NCBI RefSeq assembly: GCF_022565475.1
Contig: NZ_JAIUMR010000001.1
Span: 1-64,000, forward strand
Length of the DNA stretch: 64,000 nucleotides
Source of the DNA: Aliidiomarina sp.
GTDB taxonomy: Bacteria > Pseudomonadota > Gammaproteobacteria > Enterobacterales > Alteromonadaceae
Direction of reading: 5' to 3'
Position numbers and translations under genes: made by a program. How positions within the stretch are numbered: the first letter of the stretch is position 1; the number at the start of each line of letters is the position of its first letter. This document shows positions 19,653 through 30,067 of this stretch, piece by piece. The notes below the pieces were generated by a model. The model was not told the DNA's origin. It ran no database searches and saw nothing but the letters and a program-made list of their open reading frames with translations.

Positions 19653-20075
19653 CTAGATATGTTGGTCAACCCATAACTCATCGTTCTCGACGATGTCGTA
19701 GCAGGCTTCAGCATGGTTAATCAACAGCTGCGCAAACTTTTGTTGCGTTTCGTCTGCTTTTTCATCGTTGAGGATGTTGTCTGCGCGCAGCTGCCAACGC
19801 AATGAGAAATGCCGCAGTGCATCACGTGCGTTATCAGCAACTTTAGCGTCGACATAGTCACTTGGACAGACACCAGTAATGGCCCACACTTTATCGGTTG
19901 AACCACTTAAGGTGAATTTCCATAACGCAATATGTGGAATCAAATACCGACATTCCTTGGTTAATACTTTATCGGTAATTAAACCTTTTTCAACCAGGTA
20001 ACCATTTGCCTTTTGAAAGTGCTCGCGTACCCATGCTGCTTGTTCTTGATTTGCTTGTTCTTGTTGGTCACTCAT
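19653..20075 (-). CDS. DUF4826-like cytoplasmic protein
   Basis: The 140-aa protein has a Gln/Glu-rich start (MSDQQEQANQEQAAW) and a conserved core with ECRYLIPHIALWKF, WAITGVCPSDYV and HFSLRW. It resembles DUF4826 proteins of marine Alteromonadales, whose function is unknown. No signal peptide or membrane helix is seen. It is monocistronic with its own terminator and divergent from the leucine dehydrogenase gene. Confidence 0.75.
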   Translation of the reverse strand: MSDQQEQANQEQAAWVREHFQKANGYLVEKGLITDKVLTKECRYLIPHIALWKFTLSGSTDKVWAITGVCPSDYVDAKVADNARDALRHFSLRWQLRADNILNDEKADETQQKFAQLLINHAEACYDIVENDELWVDQHI

Positions 20076-20412
20076 GGTGGTCTCACTACTACTTTGAATA
20101 AATTACATTGGAATGGATTAGAAGCTAACAAAATTGTTAAAGCTTTGTAGCATTTGACAGCATATTAACAGGCTTGCGTCGCCTTGCAAAGGCTTGTTAG
20201 AGCGGCTACAGGCCTTATCTTCTATAGACTGGACAGACCTCTGCAAGTGTAAAGACAAGTTGATAGTTTGCTGCGACAAAACGTAATTTTTTACGCTTAA
20301 GAAACTAGTAACAGTTTACGTAAAGTGTTAGTTTACGCCACAAATTTCTATCCTGAACGATGACCTTTTCGGTCGTGTAATCGTTCTGAAACCAACAATG
20401 AGGTTAGCGGAA
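20076..20412. promoter_or_regulatory. intergenic control region before leucine dehydrogenase
   Basis: This AT-rich 337-nt gap has no coding sequence. It holds three TTTACG repeats (20290-20295, 20315-20320, 20332-20337); the middle one forms the palindrome TTTACGTAAA. Just before the gene is a stem-loop: GAACGAT (20355-20361) with ATCGTTC (20380-20386) and inner GACC (20362-20365) with GGTC (20371-20374), with the 5-nt bulge GTGTA. A regulator-binding role for the repeats and a leader role for the stem are inference. Confidence 0.45.
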
Positions 20413-21462
20413 ATGGCGCTATTCGAGCACAAGGAATTTGATAACCACGAACAAGTGGTTTTCTGTCACGACAAGGTCACAGGTTTAAAAGCAATTATTG
20501 CAGTGCATGACACCACCATGGGCCCTGCACTTGGCGGTACCCGGATGTGGAGCTACGCAAACTCGGAAGAAGCCCTAACCGACGTGTTGCGTTTGTCTCG
20601 TGGTATGACGTACAAAAGTGCCCTCGCCGGCTTGCCACTTGGCGGTGGTAAAGCTGTCATCATCGGCGACGCGAAAAAAGATAAAAGCGAAGCCTTCTTC
20701 AAAGCTTATGGCCGCTTTGTGAATGCGCTTGGTGGTAAGTATATTACCGCTGAAGACGTCAACATCCGTACCAGCGATATTGCCATCGTGGCCACTGAAA
20801 CAGCTTACGTTGCTGGCACCGAAGGCAAAGCTGGCGATCCGTCTCCGCATACAGCAGAAGGCACCTATTTAGGCCTGAAAGCGGCTGCGAAACACGCTTT
20901 CGGTAATGAAGACTTGTCTGGCTTAAAGATTGCCATCCAAGGCCTTGGCGCTGTCGGTTATGACTTCGCAAAATATTGTGCAAATGAAGGCGCTAAACTT
21001 ATCGTTTGTGACGTCAATCAAGAGTCAGTCGACCGTGCTGTTGCCGAATTGGGTGCTGAAGCCGTTAGTATTGATGCCATCTACGACGCAGATGTAGATG
21101 TCTATGCACCGTGTGCACTCGGTGCAACCATTAATGACGAAACCTTGAAGCGTATCAAGGCGAAAGTCATCGCCGGTAGTGCCAACAACCAGTTGGCGAC
21201 GCCAGCACATGACAAAATTGTCAAAGATATGGGCATTCTTTATGCTCCAGACTATGTGATCAATGCTGGCGGCGTTATTCACGTCTGTTCTGAAGCGGCA
21301 AACTTTAGCCGCGAAGATACCGCAGCTCGTGTGAAAGCTATTTATGGCACTTTAGATAAAATCTTTACCCGCGCAAGTGCTGAAGATCGTCCGACGGGTG
21401 AAATTGCTGATGAAATGGCACGTGAAATTTTGGCTAAGAAATTAGCAGAAAAACAAGCCTAG
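20413..21462 (+). CDS. ldh: leucine (branched-chain amino acid) dehydrogenase
   Basis: NAD-dependent oxidative deamination of Leu, Val and Ile to 2-oxo acids, feeding their catabolism. The 349-aa Glu/Leu/Phe/Val-dehydrogenase family protein has MGPALGGTRMW, the catalytic Lys in GLPLGGGKAVI, the Asp in TAEDVNI and a Rossmann motif IQGLGAVGYDFA. ATG 20413 was preferred over the in-frame ATG 20398 because GAGG lies 9 nt upstream of it. It stands alone between a structured upstream region and a strong terminator. Substrate preference among branched-chain residues cannot be read from sequence. Confidence 0.92.
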   Translation: MALFEHKEFDNHEQVVFCHDKVTGLKAIIAVHDTTMGPALGGTRMWSYANSEEALTDVLRLSRGMTYKSALAGLPLGGGKAVIIGDAKKDKSEAFFKAYGRFVNALGGKYITAEDVNIRTSDIAIVATETAYVAGTEGKAGDPSPHTAEGTYLGLKAAAKHAFGNEDLSGLKIAIQGLGAVGYDFAKYCANEGAKLIVCDVNQESVDRAVAELGAEAVSIDAIYDADVDVYAPCALGATINDETLKRIKAKVIAGSANNQLATPAHDKIVKDMGILYAPDYVINAGGVIHVCSEAANFSREDTAARVKAIYGTLDKIFTRASAEDRPTGEIADEMAREILAKKLAEKQA

Positions 21463-21478
21463 TCACCGCAGACAAAAT

Positions 21479-21513
21479 AAAAAGAGCTTCATTCGTGAAG
21501 CTCTTTTTTTTTA
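21479..21513. terminator. bidirectional terminator, leucine dehydrogenase / ydiJ
   Basis: Perfect 9-bp stem AGAGCTTCA (21483-21491), TTCG tetraloop, TGAAGCTCT (21496-21504), with an A-run before and nine T's after. Confidence 0.95.
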
Positions 21514-21520
21514 TTAAAAA

Positions 21521-24500
21521 TTAGACTTCTAATTGTTCAGACAGCCATTCAATGGGATGCGGTGGTTTTACGCCACTGTGTCGCTCAACCTGACAGCGAC
21601 AGGAAAAACCAGACGCGACCACTGGCCCTTGACTATTTGCCAGCGCGGGTAGCCAACTGAGTTGATAAATTTCCTCACTTAAACCCTGCTGCTCACTTTC
21701 GTGGCCAAACGTACCTGCCATGCCGCAACAGCCCACTGCGGGACTCGATAACGAGACGCCGAAAGACTGGTAAATCTGCTGCCAACGCTGTCGAACCTGC
21801 GGTAACGCTGTTTGCTCGGTGCAGTGTGGTAACAACGTCGCCGCGACTCCCTCTTCTTGCCTGGACTTGGATAACTCGTGTTGGCGATCATGCAGTACAT
21901 TTTGCAACCATTCGTCGATGGTCAAAACCTCAAAATCATCGCTACCGGGAATCTCTTCGTGCCGGTACTCGTCGCGATAAATCAGTGCCGTCGCAGCATC
22001 CATACCAACAATCGCCGTTGGGTATTGACGGCTCAAGTCACTTAAAGTTTCTGCAGCCAATGAAGCTTGCCGCCGGAATGTTTGCAAAAAGCCTTTGACG
22101 TGTGCGGGTTTACCATTCGCTTGCAAGGGTAACAATACCGGAACAATGTTTAATGCCAAGGCCACTCGCGCAAACGCGGCAACAACGCCTGCATTAAAGC
22201 TCGAGGTAAAGGTGTCCTGAAGAATAAAAACATATCGTTCGGCGATATCTGCATCGATCAGTGTTTCGGCCTGTTGACGAAATTGAGCAAATGTCAGTAC
22301 GGCTTTCGGTAAACGGTTTTCTAATCGGGGAACCGAGAACTTGGGTGTATCCACATAGGCAAATAACGCTTTCTGCAGTCCACGTGCGACTGGGTTCTGC
22401 GTCAGCAAATTGGCAATCCGTGGAAACCGCGCAAGGCGCGCAATACTGGTCTCGCTACTACGAATCAAGTAATCACGCATCGGCCGTCGATAGCGTTCGT
22501 GATAATGCCCATAAAACACCGCACGTTGGCGTGGAATATCAACTTTTACCGGACATTGAGTCGAACACGCTTTACAGGCTAAGCAGGTATCAAGACTTTC
22601 CCGAACTTGGTCACTAAAATCCTGCCCCGTTGCCTTCGGCAGCCGTTGGTTTTGCCAGATACTCGGCTCTTGAATGGTAGGCCGTAAGATAAAACCGACT
22701 TGACCAGCGCGACGAGCCCATTCTCGGAGTAAACTCGCGCGACCTTTTGGTGAAAATCGTTTTTCTTTGCTCGCGCGATACGATGGACACATGGGTGCAC
22801 TGGAATCAAAGTTAAAACAGAGACCATTGCCATTGCAGTCCATTGCGCCTGAGAGCAGCTCCTGACTGACCGCAGGTATCTGTCGGTCGTACCAGCCACG
22901 TTTCCGACTATCCACCGAAACAAGCTTATCGCCCTTGCGTTCTGAGCCTAGCGGCGTGCAGATCTTTCCTGGATTAAAGCGATTACGTGGATCAAACACG
23001 GTCTTAATTCTGCGCAGTTCGGTAAACAATTGCTCGCCAAAAAATTCTGGACCATATTCTGAGCGAAAACCTTTGCCATGCTCGCCCCACATCAAACCAC
23101 CATACTTGGCGGTTAATGCCACGACCTGATCGCTAATTTCGCGCACCAGCGACTCGCTCGCCGGATCTTGCATATCAAGCGCCGGACGAACGTGTAGAAC
23201 GCCGGCGTCAACATGGCCAAACATGCCATAATGAAGGCCGTAGCTGTCAAGCAGCGCGCGAAATTCGAGGATGTAATCGGCCAAACGGTCTGGTGGCACA
23301 GCGGTATCTTCGACAAAGGCCACGGGCTTAGCGCGCCCCACGGTTGCACCTAAAAGTCCGACAGCCTTCTTACGCATCGCATAAATACGTTGAATACTGT
23401 CTGCTTCGCGGCAAATTTGATAACCGATCACACCAGACTTATGCGGATCGAGCCCTTTAAGCTGGGTAATTAATGCTTTAATTTTATCCCCAAGTTCACT
23501 TTGATCCGTAGCTGTGAACTCAAGAATATTAATGCCATCCATCCGGTATGGTGGAACATCGGTGAGTAAGTCACTGACGTCATGCCAAATCACATCCTTG
23601 CGAGCGAGATCTAACACATTACTGTCAACAGTTTCGACCGAGGTTGCTTGCGCTTTGACGAGTTCGGGTGCATGGCGCAATGCATCTTGAAAATCGAGAT
23701 ACTTTATATTAACGAGGACTTTATATTGGGGTGTCGGGGTAATATTGAGCTTCGCTTCAGTAACCAAGGCTAAGGTACCCTCAGCACCGGCAATCAAACG
23801 GCTAATATCAATAATCGCAGATGCGGGCTGATAGGTATGCCGGAGGTCATAACCGGTTAAAAATCGGTTTAACGGCGGAAAACGCTGTTCGATTTCTGCA
23901 CGCAAACCGACGCAAGTCGCCAATACTTGTTGGTAGATCTTGCCTAAAGTACCACCCTTTTCACTTTCTCGTTGCGCGTCGGCCACACTGATCGGCTGAG
24001 TTGTGATGACCTCCCCCGAGGCGAGAACACTTTTGAGTCCGAGTACATGGTCACTCGTTTTGCCATAGACCAGACTCCCTTGTCCCGACGCGTCGGTTGC
24101 TATCATGCCACCGACAGTACAGCGATTACTGGTTGACGTATCCGGTGCAAAAAAATAGCCGTGATTCGCTAACGCTTGGTTTAATTGATCTTTTACCACT
24201 CCGGCTTCGACCCGCACCCATCCTTCCTGAAGGTTGATCTCAAGTACACGATTCATGTGGCGGCTCAGATCAATGACGACGCCGTCAGTTAACGATTGAC
24301 CGTTAGTACCGGTGCCACCGCCGCGAGCAGTAAAACGAATAGGTTGAAAACGCTCGCTGTTTGCAGTTCGGAGAATGCAGCGAACATCCTGAGTGCCTTT
24401 CGGGTAAAGAATCGCTTGGGGAACTAGTTGATAGATGCTGTTATCGGTGGACGCAACAATGCGAGCACTTTCACTGGCGTCAATGTCGCCAATAAACCCG

Positions 24501-24583
24501 GCTTTTCTTAATTCCACGAGAAAAGCCCGAGTGTCCTCGGGCAATTTCAAGGTTAAATCTAACGACGGAATTACCGCGCTCAT
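21521..24583 (-). CDS. ydiJ: FAD/Fe-S oxidoreductase YdiJ (probable D-2-hydroxyglutarate dehydrogenase)
   Basis: The 1020-aa protein has three parts: a FAD-binding domain (about 45-280, with TARGGGTGTNGQSL), a FAD-linked oxidase C-terminal domain with a metal-type HVDAGVLHVRP, and a 4Fe-4S ferredoxin-like part with CNGNGLCF and CLACKACSTQCPVKVD, then a CCG-type C terminus (VGCCGMAG). Its length matches E. coli YdiJ (1018 aa), which I recall is reported as a D-2-hydroxyglutarate dehydrogenase; older annotation is D-lactate dehydrogenase-like. It lies 22 nt after ppsA on the same strand and is probably co-transcribed. RBS AGGATG. Confidence 0.9.
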   Translation of the reverse strand: MSAVIPSLDLTLKLPEDTRAFLVELRKAGFIGDIDASESARIVASTDNSIYQLVPQAILYPKGTQDVRCILRTANSERFQPIRFTARGGGTGTNGQSLTDGVVIDLSRHMNRVLEINLQEGWVRVEAGVVKDQLNQALANHGYFFAPDTSTSNRCTVGGMIATDASGQGSLVYGKTSDHVLGLKSVLASGEVITTQPISVADAQRESEKGGTLGKIYQQVLATCVGLRAEIEQRFPPLNRFLTGYDLRHTYQPASAIIDISRLIAGAEGTLALVTEAKLNITPTPQYKVLVNIKYLDFQDALRHAPELVKAQATSVETVDSNVLDLARKDVIWHDVSDLLTDVPPYRMDGINILEFTATDQSELGDKIKALITQLKGLDPHKSGVIGYQICREADSIQRIYAMRKKAVGLLGATVGRAKPVAFVEDTAVPPDRLADYILEFRALLDSYGLHYGMFGHVDAGVLHVRPALDMQDPASESLVREISDQVVALTAKYGGLMWGEHGKGFRSEYGPEFFGEQLFTELRRIKTVFDPRNRFNPGKICTPLGSERKGDKLVSVDSRKRGWYDRQIPAVSQELLSGAMDCNGNGLCFNFDSSAPMCPSYRASKEKRFSPKGRASLLREWARRAGQVGFILRPTIQEPSIWQNQRLPKATGQDFSDQVRESLDTCLACKACSTQCPVKVDIPRQRAVFYGHYHERYRRPMRDYLIRSSETSIARLARFPRIANLLTQNPVARGLQKALFAYVDTPKFSVPRLENRLPKAVLTFAQFRQQAETLIDADIAERYVFILQDTFTSSFNAGVVAAFARVALALNIVPVLLPLQANGKPAHVKGFLQTFRRQASLAAETLSDLSRQYPTAIVGMDAATALIYRDEYRHEEIPGSDDFEVLTIDEWLQNVLHDRQHELSKSRQEEGVAATLLPHCTEQTALPQVRQRWQQIYQSFGVSLSSPAVGCCGMAGTFGHESEQQGLSEEIYQLSWLPALANSQGPVVASGFSCRCQVERHSGVKPPHPIEWLSEQLEV

Positions 24584-24605
24584 TGACGCATCCTAACCAC
24601 TCAAC

Positions 24606-26984
24606 TCACTTCTGTACATGTAAATGTTCAGCTAAATACAGCCACGTATCCACCACGGTATCAGGATTCAATGAAACCGAGTCAATACCCTGTTCCACTA
24701 ACCATTGTGCAAAGTCCGGATGATCCGATGGACCTTGACCACAAATACCGACGTATTTACCGCGGCGTTTTGCAGTCTGAATCGCCATCGCTAGTAAGGC
24801 TTTAACCGCTTCATTACGTTCATCGAATAAGTGTGCAATCAAGCCTGAATCACGGTCTAAACCGAGGGTAAGCTGAGTTAAGTCGTTCGAGCCAATCGAA
24901 AAGCCATCGAAAATATCCAAGAATTTATCCGCTAATACCGCATTCGATGGTAACTCGCACATCATGATCACGCGCAGACCATTCTCGCCCTGCCTCAGTC
25001 CGTGTTTAGCCAATAATTCGATGACTTTCCGGCCTTCCTCGACGGTACGCACAAATGGAATCATGACCTCAACGTTGGTTAAGCCCATGTCGTTGCGTAC
25101 TCGCTTAATCGCTTCACACTCGAGCGCAAAACAGGCGGTGAAATCAGGCGCTAAATAACGCGCAGCGCCGCGGAATCCCAACATTGGGTTCTCTTCTTCC
25201 GGCTCATACTGGCGACCGCCAATCAAGTTTGCATATTCGTTCGACTTGAAGTCGGACATGCGCACAATGACCCGCTCTGGCGCGAACGACGCACCAATGG
25301 TTGCAATACCTTCGACCAAACGTTGAATATAAAATTCTCGTGGGCTTTCATAGCCGCTGATGATGTCTTTAATTAACGCTTGTAGCTCCGGAGTTTGCTC
25401 ATCGAAGTGCAAGAGGGCTTTCGGATGAACACCAATCATACGATTAATAATAAACTCAAGGCGCGCTAGCCCTACACCAGCATGAGGCAAGCGGGCAAAA
25501 TCAAAAGCACGATCTGGATTGCCCACATTCTGCATGATTTTCAGTGGTAATGGCGGCATATTGCCGACTTCCGAATGACTCACTTCAAACTCAAGAATGC
25601 CTTGATAGATATGTCCGGTATCACCTTCTGCGCACGATACAGTGACTTCCATTCCGTCAACAATTTTATCCGTGGCATCGCCACAACCGACAACGGCAGG
25701 AATACCAAGCTCGCGAGCAATAATTGCTGCGTGGCAAGTGCGTCCGCCACGGTTGGTCACGATTGCCGCTGCACGCTTCATAATCGGTTCCCAATCTGGG
25801 TCGGTCATATCGGTGACCAGAACATCACCTGGCTTGACTTGATCCATATCGGCGATTGAGGACAATACGCGTGCTTTACCACTGCCAATTTTCTGACCTA
25901 TCGCGCGACCTGTGACGACGATGTCCGATTGTGCTTTCAGCGCAAAGCGTTCAATTTGGTTGGTGATCTCGTTAGAACGAACGGTTTCTGGACGAGCTTG
26001 AACAATATAGAGCTTACCGTCCTGACCATCCTTCGCCCATTCGATATCCATCGGTCGACCATAGTGCTTCTCAATAATCACTGCTTGTTTGGCCAGCTCC
26101 ATAATTTCATCGTGTTCTAAAGAAAACTGCTTTTGACGCTCTGCATCAACGTCTTGAACGACGACTTGTTTACCATGCTCTTGACTGGCTGAGTACACCA
26201 TTTCGATTTTTTTACTTCCCATGGTGCGACGAATGACTGCCGGTCGGCCGGCAGCAAGCGTTGGCTTATGGACATGGAACTCGTCCGGGTTGACCGCACC
26301 TTGCACCACCATTTCGCCTAAACCGTAAGACGAGGTGATAAAGACCACTTGGTCAAAACCAGATTCAGTATCAATTGAAAACATCACGCCCGACGCGGCG
26401 AGATCGCTGCGTACCATGCGTTGTACGCCAGCGGATAAGGCGACGCCACGGTGGTCGTAACCTTGATGGACCCGGTACGAAATAGCCCGATCATTAAATA
26501 AGGACGCGAAAACGTGCTTAATCGCTTCCATGACAGCGTCGATACCTTTGACGTTTAAAAAGGTTTCTTGCTGCCCAGCAAACGATGCATCAGGCATGTC
26601 TTCGGCAGTCGCCGAGCTGCGCACAGCAAAACTCGCGTCTTCTACTTCGCCGCTGAGTTGCGCATAACTACTGCGAATCGCCTCTTCAAGTTCAGGCGTA
26701 AATGGCGTATCAATAATCCACTGACGGATTTTCTTCCCAGCTTCAGCGAGGGCTTTAACGTCGTCAATGTCGAGGGAGTCAAGGATTTCGTAGATTCGGG
26801 CGTTGAGGCCGCTTTGTTCAAGGAAGGTGTTAAAGGCGTGTGAGGTAGTGGCGAAACCACCGGGGACTGTAACTCCAGCTCCTGCCAGATTACTAATCAT
26901 CTCCCCGAGTGAGGCATTTTTGCCGCCAACTCGGTTAACGTCGCCCATACCTAAGTCTTGATACCAAAGCACGTAATCTTGCAC
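24606..26984 (-). CDS. ppsA: phosphoenolpyruvate synthase
   Basis: Converts pyruvate and ATP to PEP, AMP and phosphate, for gluconeogenesis. The 792-aa product (same length as E. coli PpsA) has an ATP-grasp domain, the phosphohistidine site [21 protein letters not shown] (His near 421) and the C-terminal PEP-binding barrel with [11 protein letters not shown]. The start is GTG 26984, with AAAGGAAC 8 nt upstream and alignment of [19 protein letters not shown] with E. coli. An upstream in-frame ATG at 27068 would add an unconserved Cys-rich extension. It is divergent from its regulator ppsR. Confidence 0.96.
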   Translation of the reverse strand: MQDYVLWYQDLGMGDVNRVGGKNASLGEMISNLAGAGVTVPGGFATTSHAFNTFLEQSGLNARIYEILDSLDIDDVKALAEAGKKIRQWIIDTPFTPELEEAIRSSYAQLSGEVEDASFAVRSSATAEDMPDASFAGQQETFLNVKGIDAVMEAIKHVFASLFNDRAISYRVHQGYDHRGVALSAGVQRMVRSDLAASGVMFSIDTESGFDQVVFITSSYGLGEMVVQGAVNPDEFHVHKPTLAAGRPAVIRRTMGSKKIEMVYSASQEHGKQVVVQDVDAERQKQFSLEHDEIMELAKQAVIIEKHYGRPMDIEWAKDGQDGKLYIVQARPETVRSNEITNQIERFALKAQSDIVVTGRAIGQKIGSGKARVLSSIADMDQVKPGDVLVTDMTDPDWEPIMKRAAAIVTNRGGRTCHAAIIARELGIPAVVGCGDATDKIVDGMEVTVSCAEGDTGHIYQGILEFEVSHSEVGNMPPLPLKIMQNVGNPDRAFDFARLPHAGVGLARLEFIINRMIGVHPKALLHFDEQTPELQALIKDIISGYESPREFYIQRLVEGIATIGASFAPERVIVRMSDFKSNEYANLIGGRQYEPEEENPMLGFRGAARYLAPDFTACFALECEAIKRVRNDMGLTNVEVMIPFVRTVEEGRKVIELLAKHGLRQGENGLRVIMMCELPSNAVLADKFLDIFDGFSIGSNDLTQLTLGLDRDSGLIAHLFDERNEAVKALLAMAIQTAKRRGKYVGICGQGPSDHPDFAQWLVEQGIDSVSLNPDTVVDTWLYLAEHLHVQK

Positions 26985-27083
26985 GGTGTGTTCCTTTTCG
27001 CAGTGGGATAAAGTTGCAATCATTTTACACATTAGGTCGCAACAAGTTAACATCTGAATTCTATTCACTGGGATGTTTTTTCT

Positions 27084-27890
27084 ATGCGTACAGCTTTCTA
27101 CATTTCCGATGGTACGGCGCTGACATCAGAAACCTTTGGCCATGCCATTTTGTCGCTGTTTCCTGTCGAGTTTCAACACAAAACCTTTCCATTTATCGAT
27201 GAAGCTGAAAAAGCACATCGAGCAGTCGACGAAATTAACTTAGCCTACGCAGAGAATGGTGAACGCCCGCTCATTTTTCATACCTTTGTCGACCCCAGCA
27301 TTAAGAAAATCATTACCCAAAGTGAAGGGGTTTGTTATGACTTCCTCGACCATTATGTAGCGCCGGTTCAAGCTGAGCTCGGCGTTGCGGCACAACCCAA
27401 AACCAATCGCACGCACGGCCTTAATCAAGACTATAACTTTCGCATCGATGCCATCAATTACACCTTGGAAAACGATGATGGCGTCACCACTCGCAATTAT
27501 GCTGAAGCAGATATTATTTTAGTTGGCGCGTCGCGCACAGGTAAAACCCCCACCTGTATTTACTTAGCCTTGCAATATGGCATTAAAGCCGCAAATTATC
27601 CGTTGACCGAAGAGGATATGGATAATCTTGAACTGCCCTATGACCTAAAAATGCATCGTCACAAATTGTTTGGACTAACCATCGACGTTGACCGCTTACA
27701 AAGCATTCGCGAAGCGCGCCGTGCAGGCAGCCGTTATTCGTCATTAGAGCAGTGCCAATTTGAAATTAACGAAATTGAGGGGCTTTATCGACGTGAAGCG
27801 ATTCCTTTTTTAAATTCAACCCACGCATCGGTCGAGGAACTCGCTGCTAAAATTATGACTGCTGCGCGATTGAAGCGACATCGCTATTAA
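27084..27890 (+). CDS. ppsR: PEP synthase regulatory protein (kinase/pyrophosphorylase)
   Basis: Bifunctional enzyme that inactivates PpsA by ADP-dependent phosphorylation of a Thr next to the catalytic His and reactivates it by phosphorolysis. The 268-aa DUF299-family protein has the P-loop [15 protein letters not shown] near residue 150 and the N-terminal [12 protein letters not shown]. It is divergent from ppsA across about 100 nt, as in other gammaproteobacteria. Confidence 0.95.
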   Translation: MRTAFYISDGTALTSETFGHAILSLFPVEFQHKTFPFIDEAEKAHRAVDEINLAYAENGERPLIFHTFVDPSIKKIITQSEGVCYDFLDHYVAPVQAELGVAAQPKTNRTHGLNQDYNFRIDAINYTLENDDGVTTRNYAEADIILVGASRTGKTPTCIYLALQYGIKAANYPLTEEDMDNLELPYDLKMHRHKLFGLTIDVDRLQSIREARRAGSRYSSLEQCQFEINEIEGLYRREAIPFLNSTHASVEELAAKIMTAARLKRHRY

Positions 27891-27915
27891 AAAGGAGTGC
27901 AAAGCACTCCTTTTC
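27889..27915. terminator. bidirectional terminator, ppsR / DAHP synthase
   Basis: Perfect stem AAAAGGAGTGC (27890-27900) / GCACTCCTTTT (27904-27914) with an AAA loop; it begins on the last base of the ppsR stop codon. It serves both convergent genes. Confidence 0.9.
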
Positions 27916-27928
27916 TCGACACGATACG

Positions 27929-29284
27929 TTAGGCTTGGCCTTGGCGTGCTTTCGCTAAGGACTCAGAAACCAAGAAAGCGAGTTCAAGTACTTGGTCGGC
28001 GTTTAAGCGTGGGTCACATTGGGTTAAGTACCGATCCGCGAGATCATCTTGCGAAATACGATACGCACCACCGGTGCACTCTGTCACGTCTTCTCCGGTC
28101 ATTTCTAAGTGAATACCGCCAGCGTAGCTTCCCTCTGCCTGATGAACGGCAAAGAACTGGCGAAGCTCTCGGATAATCGCGGAAAAGTCACGGGTCTTAT
28201 ACCCATTGGACGCTTTCACTGTGTTTCCATGCATCGGATCGCTTGACCATACGACTAAGCGCCCTTCGCTTTGTATGCGGCGAATTAATTTCGGTAAGTT
28301 TTCACCTAGGTTGTCCGCGCCCATGCGGGTAATAAAGGTCAAGCGTCCAGGGATGTTTTCTGGATTTAACTTATCAATGATCGCCATTACATTATCTTCT
28401 GATGCAGTCGGACCGATCTTGACGCCTACCGGATTCTTAATGCCGCTGAAGAACTCCATGTGTGCATGATCAAGCTGTCGTGTTCGTTCGCCCATCCACA
28501 CCATGTGCGCCGAACAGTTATACGGTAAACCGGTCAAACTGTCGGTGCGGGTTAATGCTTCTTCGTACGGTAACAACAATGCTTCATGAGACGTAAATAA
28601 CTCCGTCTCATGAATGGTCGGATGGGTTTCTGCGGTAATTCCGAGTACCTCCATGAAGTGCAAGGACTCCTGGATACGTTCAGCGATGGCTTGATATTTT
28701 TCCTTCATCGGGTTCGCATTAACAAAACCCATGTTCCATTTATGTACTTTGTGCAGATCAGCAAAACCACCTTGCGCAAAAGCGCGAAGCAAATTCAAGC
28801 TCGCGGCGGAATGATGGTAGGCTGTCAACATCCGTTGCGGATCAGGAATGCGAGCCTCCGCAGTGAACGCCGCGCCATTAATAATGTCACCTCGGTAACT
28901 CGGCAATTCAAGACCATCGAGGATTTCAGTGTCGCTCGAACGCGGTTTAGCAAACTGCCCCGCCATGCGCGCAACTTTAGTGACTGGAACGGAACCTGCG
29001 AACGTGAGAACGATAGCCATTTGCAGCATAACCTTGAAGGTGTCCCGAATCTTCGGCGCGGTAAAATCGCGGAATGACTCCGCACAATCGCCACCTTGCA
29101 GCAAAAAACCATTACCTTGGCAGACCTGACCTAAATGCCCTTCTAAGCGTCGAATTTCTTCAGCAAAGACTAAAGGTGGATAGCGCTTGAGTTGACCTTC
29201 CACGTCACGCAACACATCCAGATCTGGATAGTTCGGTTGCTGCTCAATTGGGAAATTACGCCAACTTTCAGGACTCCACGTCAT
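27929..29284 (-). CDS. class II (plant-type) DAHP synthase
   Basis: First step of the shikimate pathway: PEP plus erythrose 4-phosphate to DAHP. The 451-aa protein is clearly class II, with [11 protein letters not shown], the metal Cys in [50 protein letters not shown] and the [18 protein letters not shown] motif. In E. coli the class I enzyme AroH is encoded at this place next to ppsR, so this looks like replacement by an unrelated fold of the same function. No leader peptide for attenuation was seen in the 144-nt gap upstream. Confidence 0.94.
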   Translation of the reverse strand: MTWSPESWRNFPIEQQPNYPDLDVLRDVEGQLKRYPPLVFAEEIRRLEGHLGQVCQGNGFLLQGGDCAESFRDFTAPKIRDTFKVMLQMAIVLTFAGSVPVTKVARMAGQFAKPRSSDTEILDGLELPSYRGDIINGAAFTAEARIPDPQRMLTAYHHSAASLNLLRAFAQGGFADLHKVHKWNMGFVNANPMKEKYQAIAERIQESLHFMEVLGITAETHPTIHETELFTSHEALLLPYEEALTRTDSLTGLPYNCSAHMVWMGERTRQLDHAHMEFFSGIKNPVGVKIGPTASEDNVMAIIDKLNPENIPGRLTFITRMGADNLGENLPKLIRRIQSEGRLVVWSSDPMHGNTVKASNGYKTRDFSAIIRELRQFFAVHQAEGSYAGGIHLEMTGEDVTECTGGAYRISQDDLADRYLTQCDPRLNADQVLELAFLVSESLAKARQGQA

Positions 29285-29357
29285 TACTACTACCTCTTTA
29301 CTGCTTTTCTACTGAAAAAAACTCATTAAACTGCCATATACAAGCACTTCGGCGTTG

Positions 29358-29382
29358 TCTAAAAAAGCTCGGAAGCCTTCAA
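29358..29382 (-). terminator. terminator after flavin reductase
   Basis: On the minus strand AAGGCT, TCCG loop, AGCTTT (plus-strand 29364-29379; one G-T pair) followed by a T-run. It stands about 50 nt past the flavin reductase stop and separates it from the DAHP synthase gene. Confidence 0.55.
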
Positions 29383-29428
29383 TTTAGCTGCAGCTAGCGG
29401 TGATTGCAATGCTTTATTTAAGGTATTC

Positions 29429-30067
29429 TTATTTTGGCCGTGGAACGGTCAAAATAGTGCCTAACGTTCCATATTGATCCGCACCGAGGCGTGCCAATGG
29501 GTCGATCGCTTCAGCCGAAATTGTGACTCGTTTCGAACGCTGACCATCGGCTTTTACGCGTTCTTCGACAGAGACAGCGGAATCATCGACATAGAGTTGT
29601 ACGACTTCGCCAAACACTAACGTTTGCGGTGCACCGGGAATTTGCTGCAGTGCATGGAGCTTACAACCGAAAGCGATTTTGCAGTCGCGTAAGCGTGGTA
29701 ATGGAAAATCACCAAACGGAACGGTAACTAAATTAGCGGTCGTTAACTCTGATTCTTCAGCAGGTAAACTGCGCGAACTCTCTGTTACGTCTGTAGCCTG
29801 TGCGGCTGAAGCAATATGCACCACGAAGTATGGTTCTTGATCAATGTTGACCTTGGTGTCTTTGCCTAAACCTGGCGCTTTGTCACCGACTGAAAACATG
29901 ATTAAAGGTGGCTTTGACGACACTGCGGTGAAATAGGAAAACGGCGCAAGGTTGAAGTGCCCATGCGCATGTTTCGACAATACCCACGCCACAGGGCGTG
30001 GGATCAAGGTTTGTGTCATTAGATGATAAATTGCGGTGCCACTTTCCTCAGCAAACGGAATAATCAT
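29429..30067 (-). CDS. flavin reductase-like FMN-binding split-barrel protein
   Basis: The 212-aa protein resembles the DIM6/NTAB flavin reductase domain family, with [34 protein letters not shown] (conserved NxxPxS) and an EVVQLYVDD strand. Such proteins bind FMN and reduce flavin or act as small oxidoreductases; the substrate is unknown. Its ATG overlaps the htpX stop as ATGA, so it is translationally coupled to the heat-shock protease gene. Confidence 0.82.
   Translation of the reverse strand: MIIPFAEESGTAIYHLMTQTLIPRPVAWVLSKHAHGHFNLAPFSYFTAVSSKPPLIMFSVGDKAPGLGKDTKVNIDQEPYFVVHIASAAQATDVTESSRSLPAEESELTTANLVTVPFGDFPLPRLRDCKIAFGCKLHALQQIPGAPQTLVFGEVVQLYVDDSAVSVEERVKADGQRSKRVTISAEAIDPLARLGADQYGTLGTILTVPRPK

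Noticed and set aside
28610-29077. 155-codon plus-strand frame opposite the DAHP synthase gene
   Set aside because: Lies entirely inside a strongly conserved gene on the other strand and has no RBS or domain.
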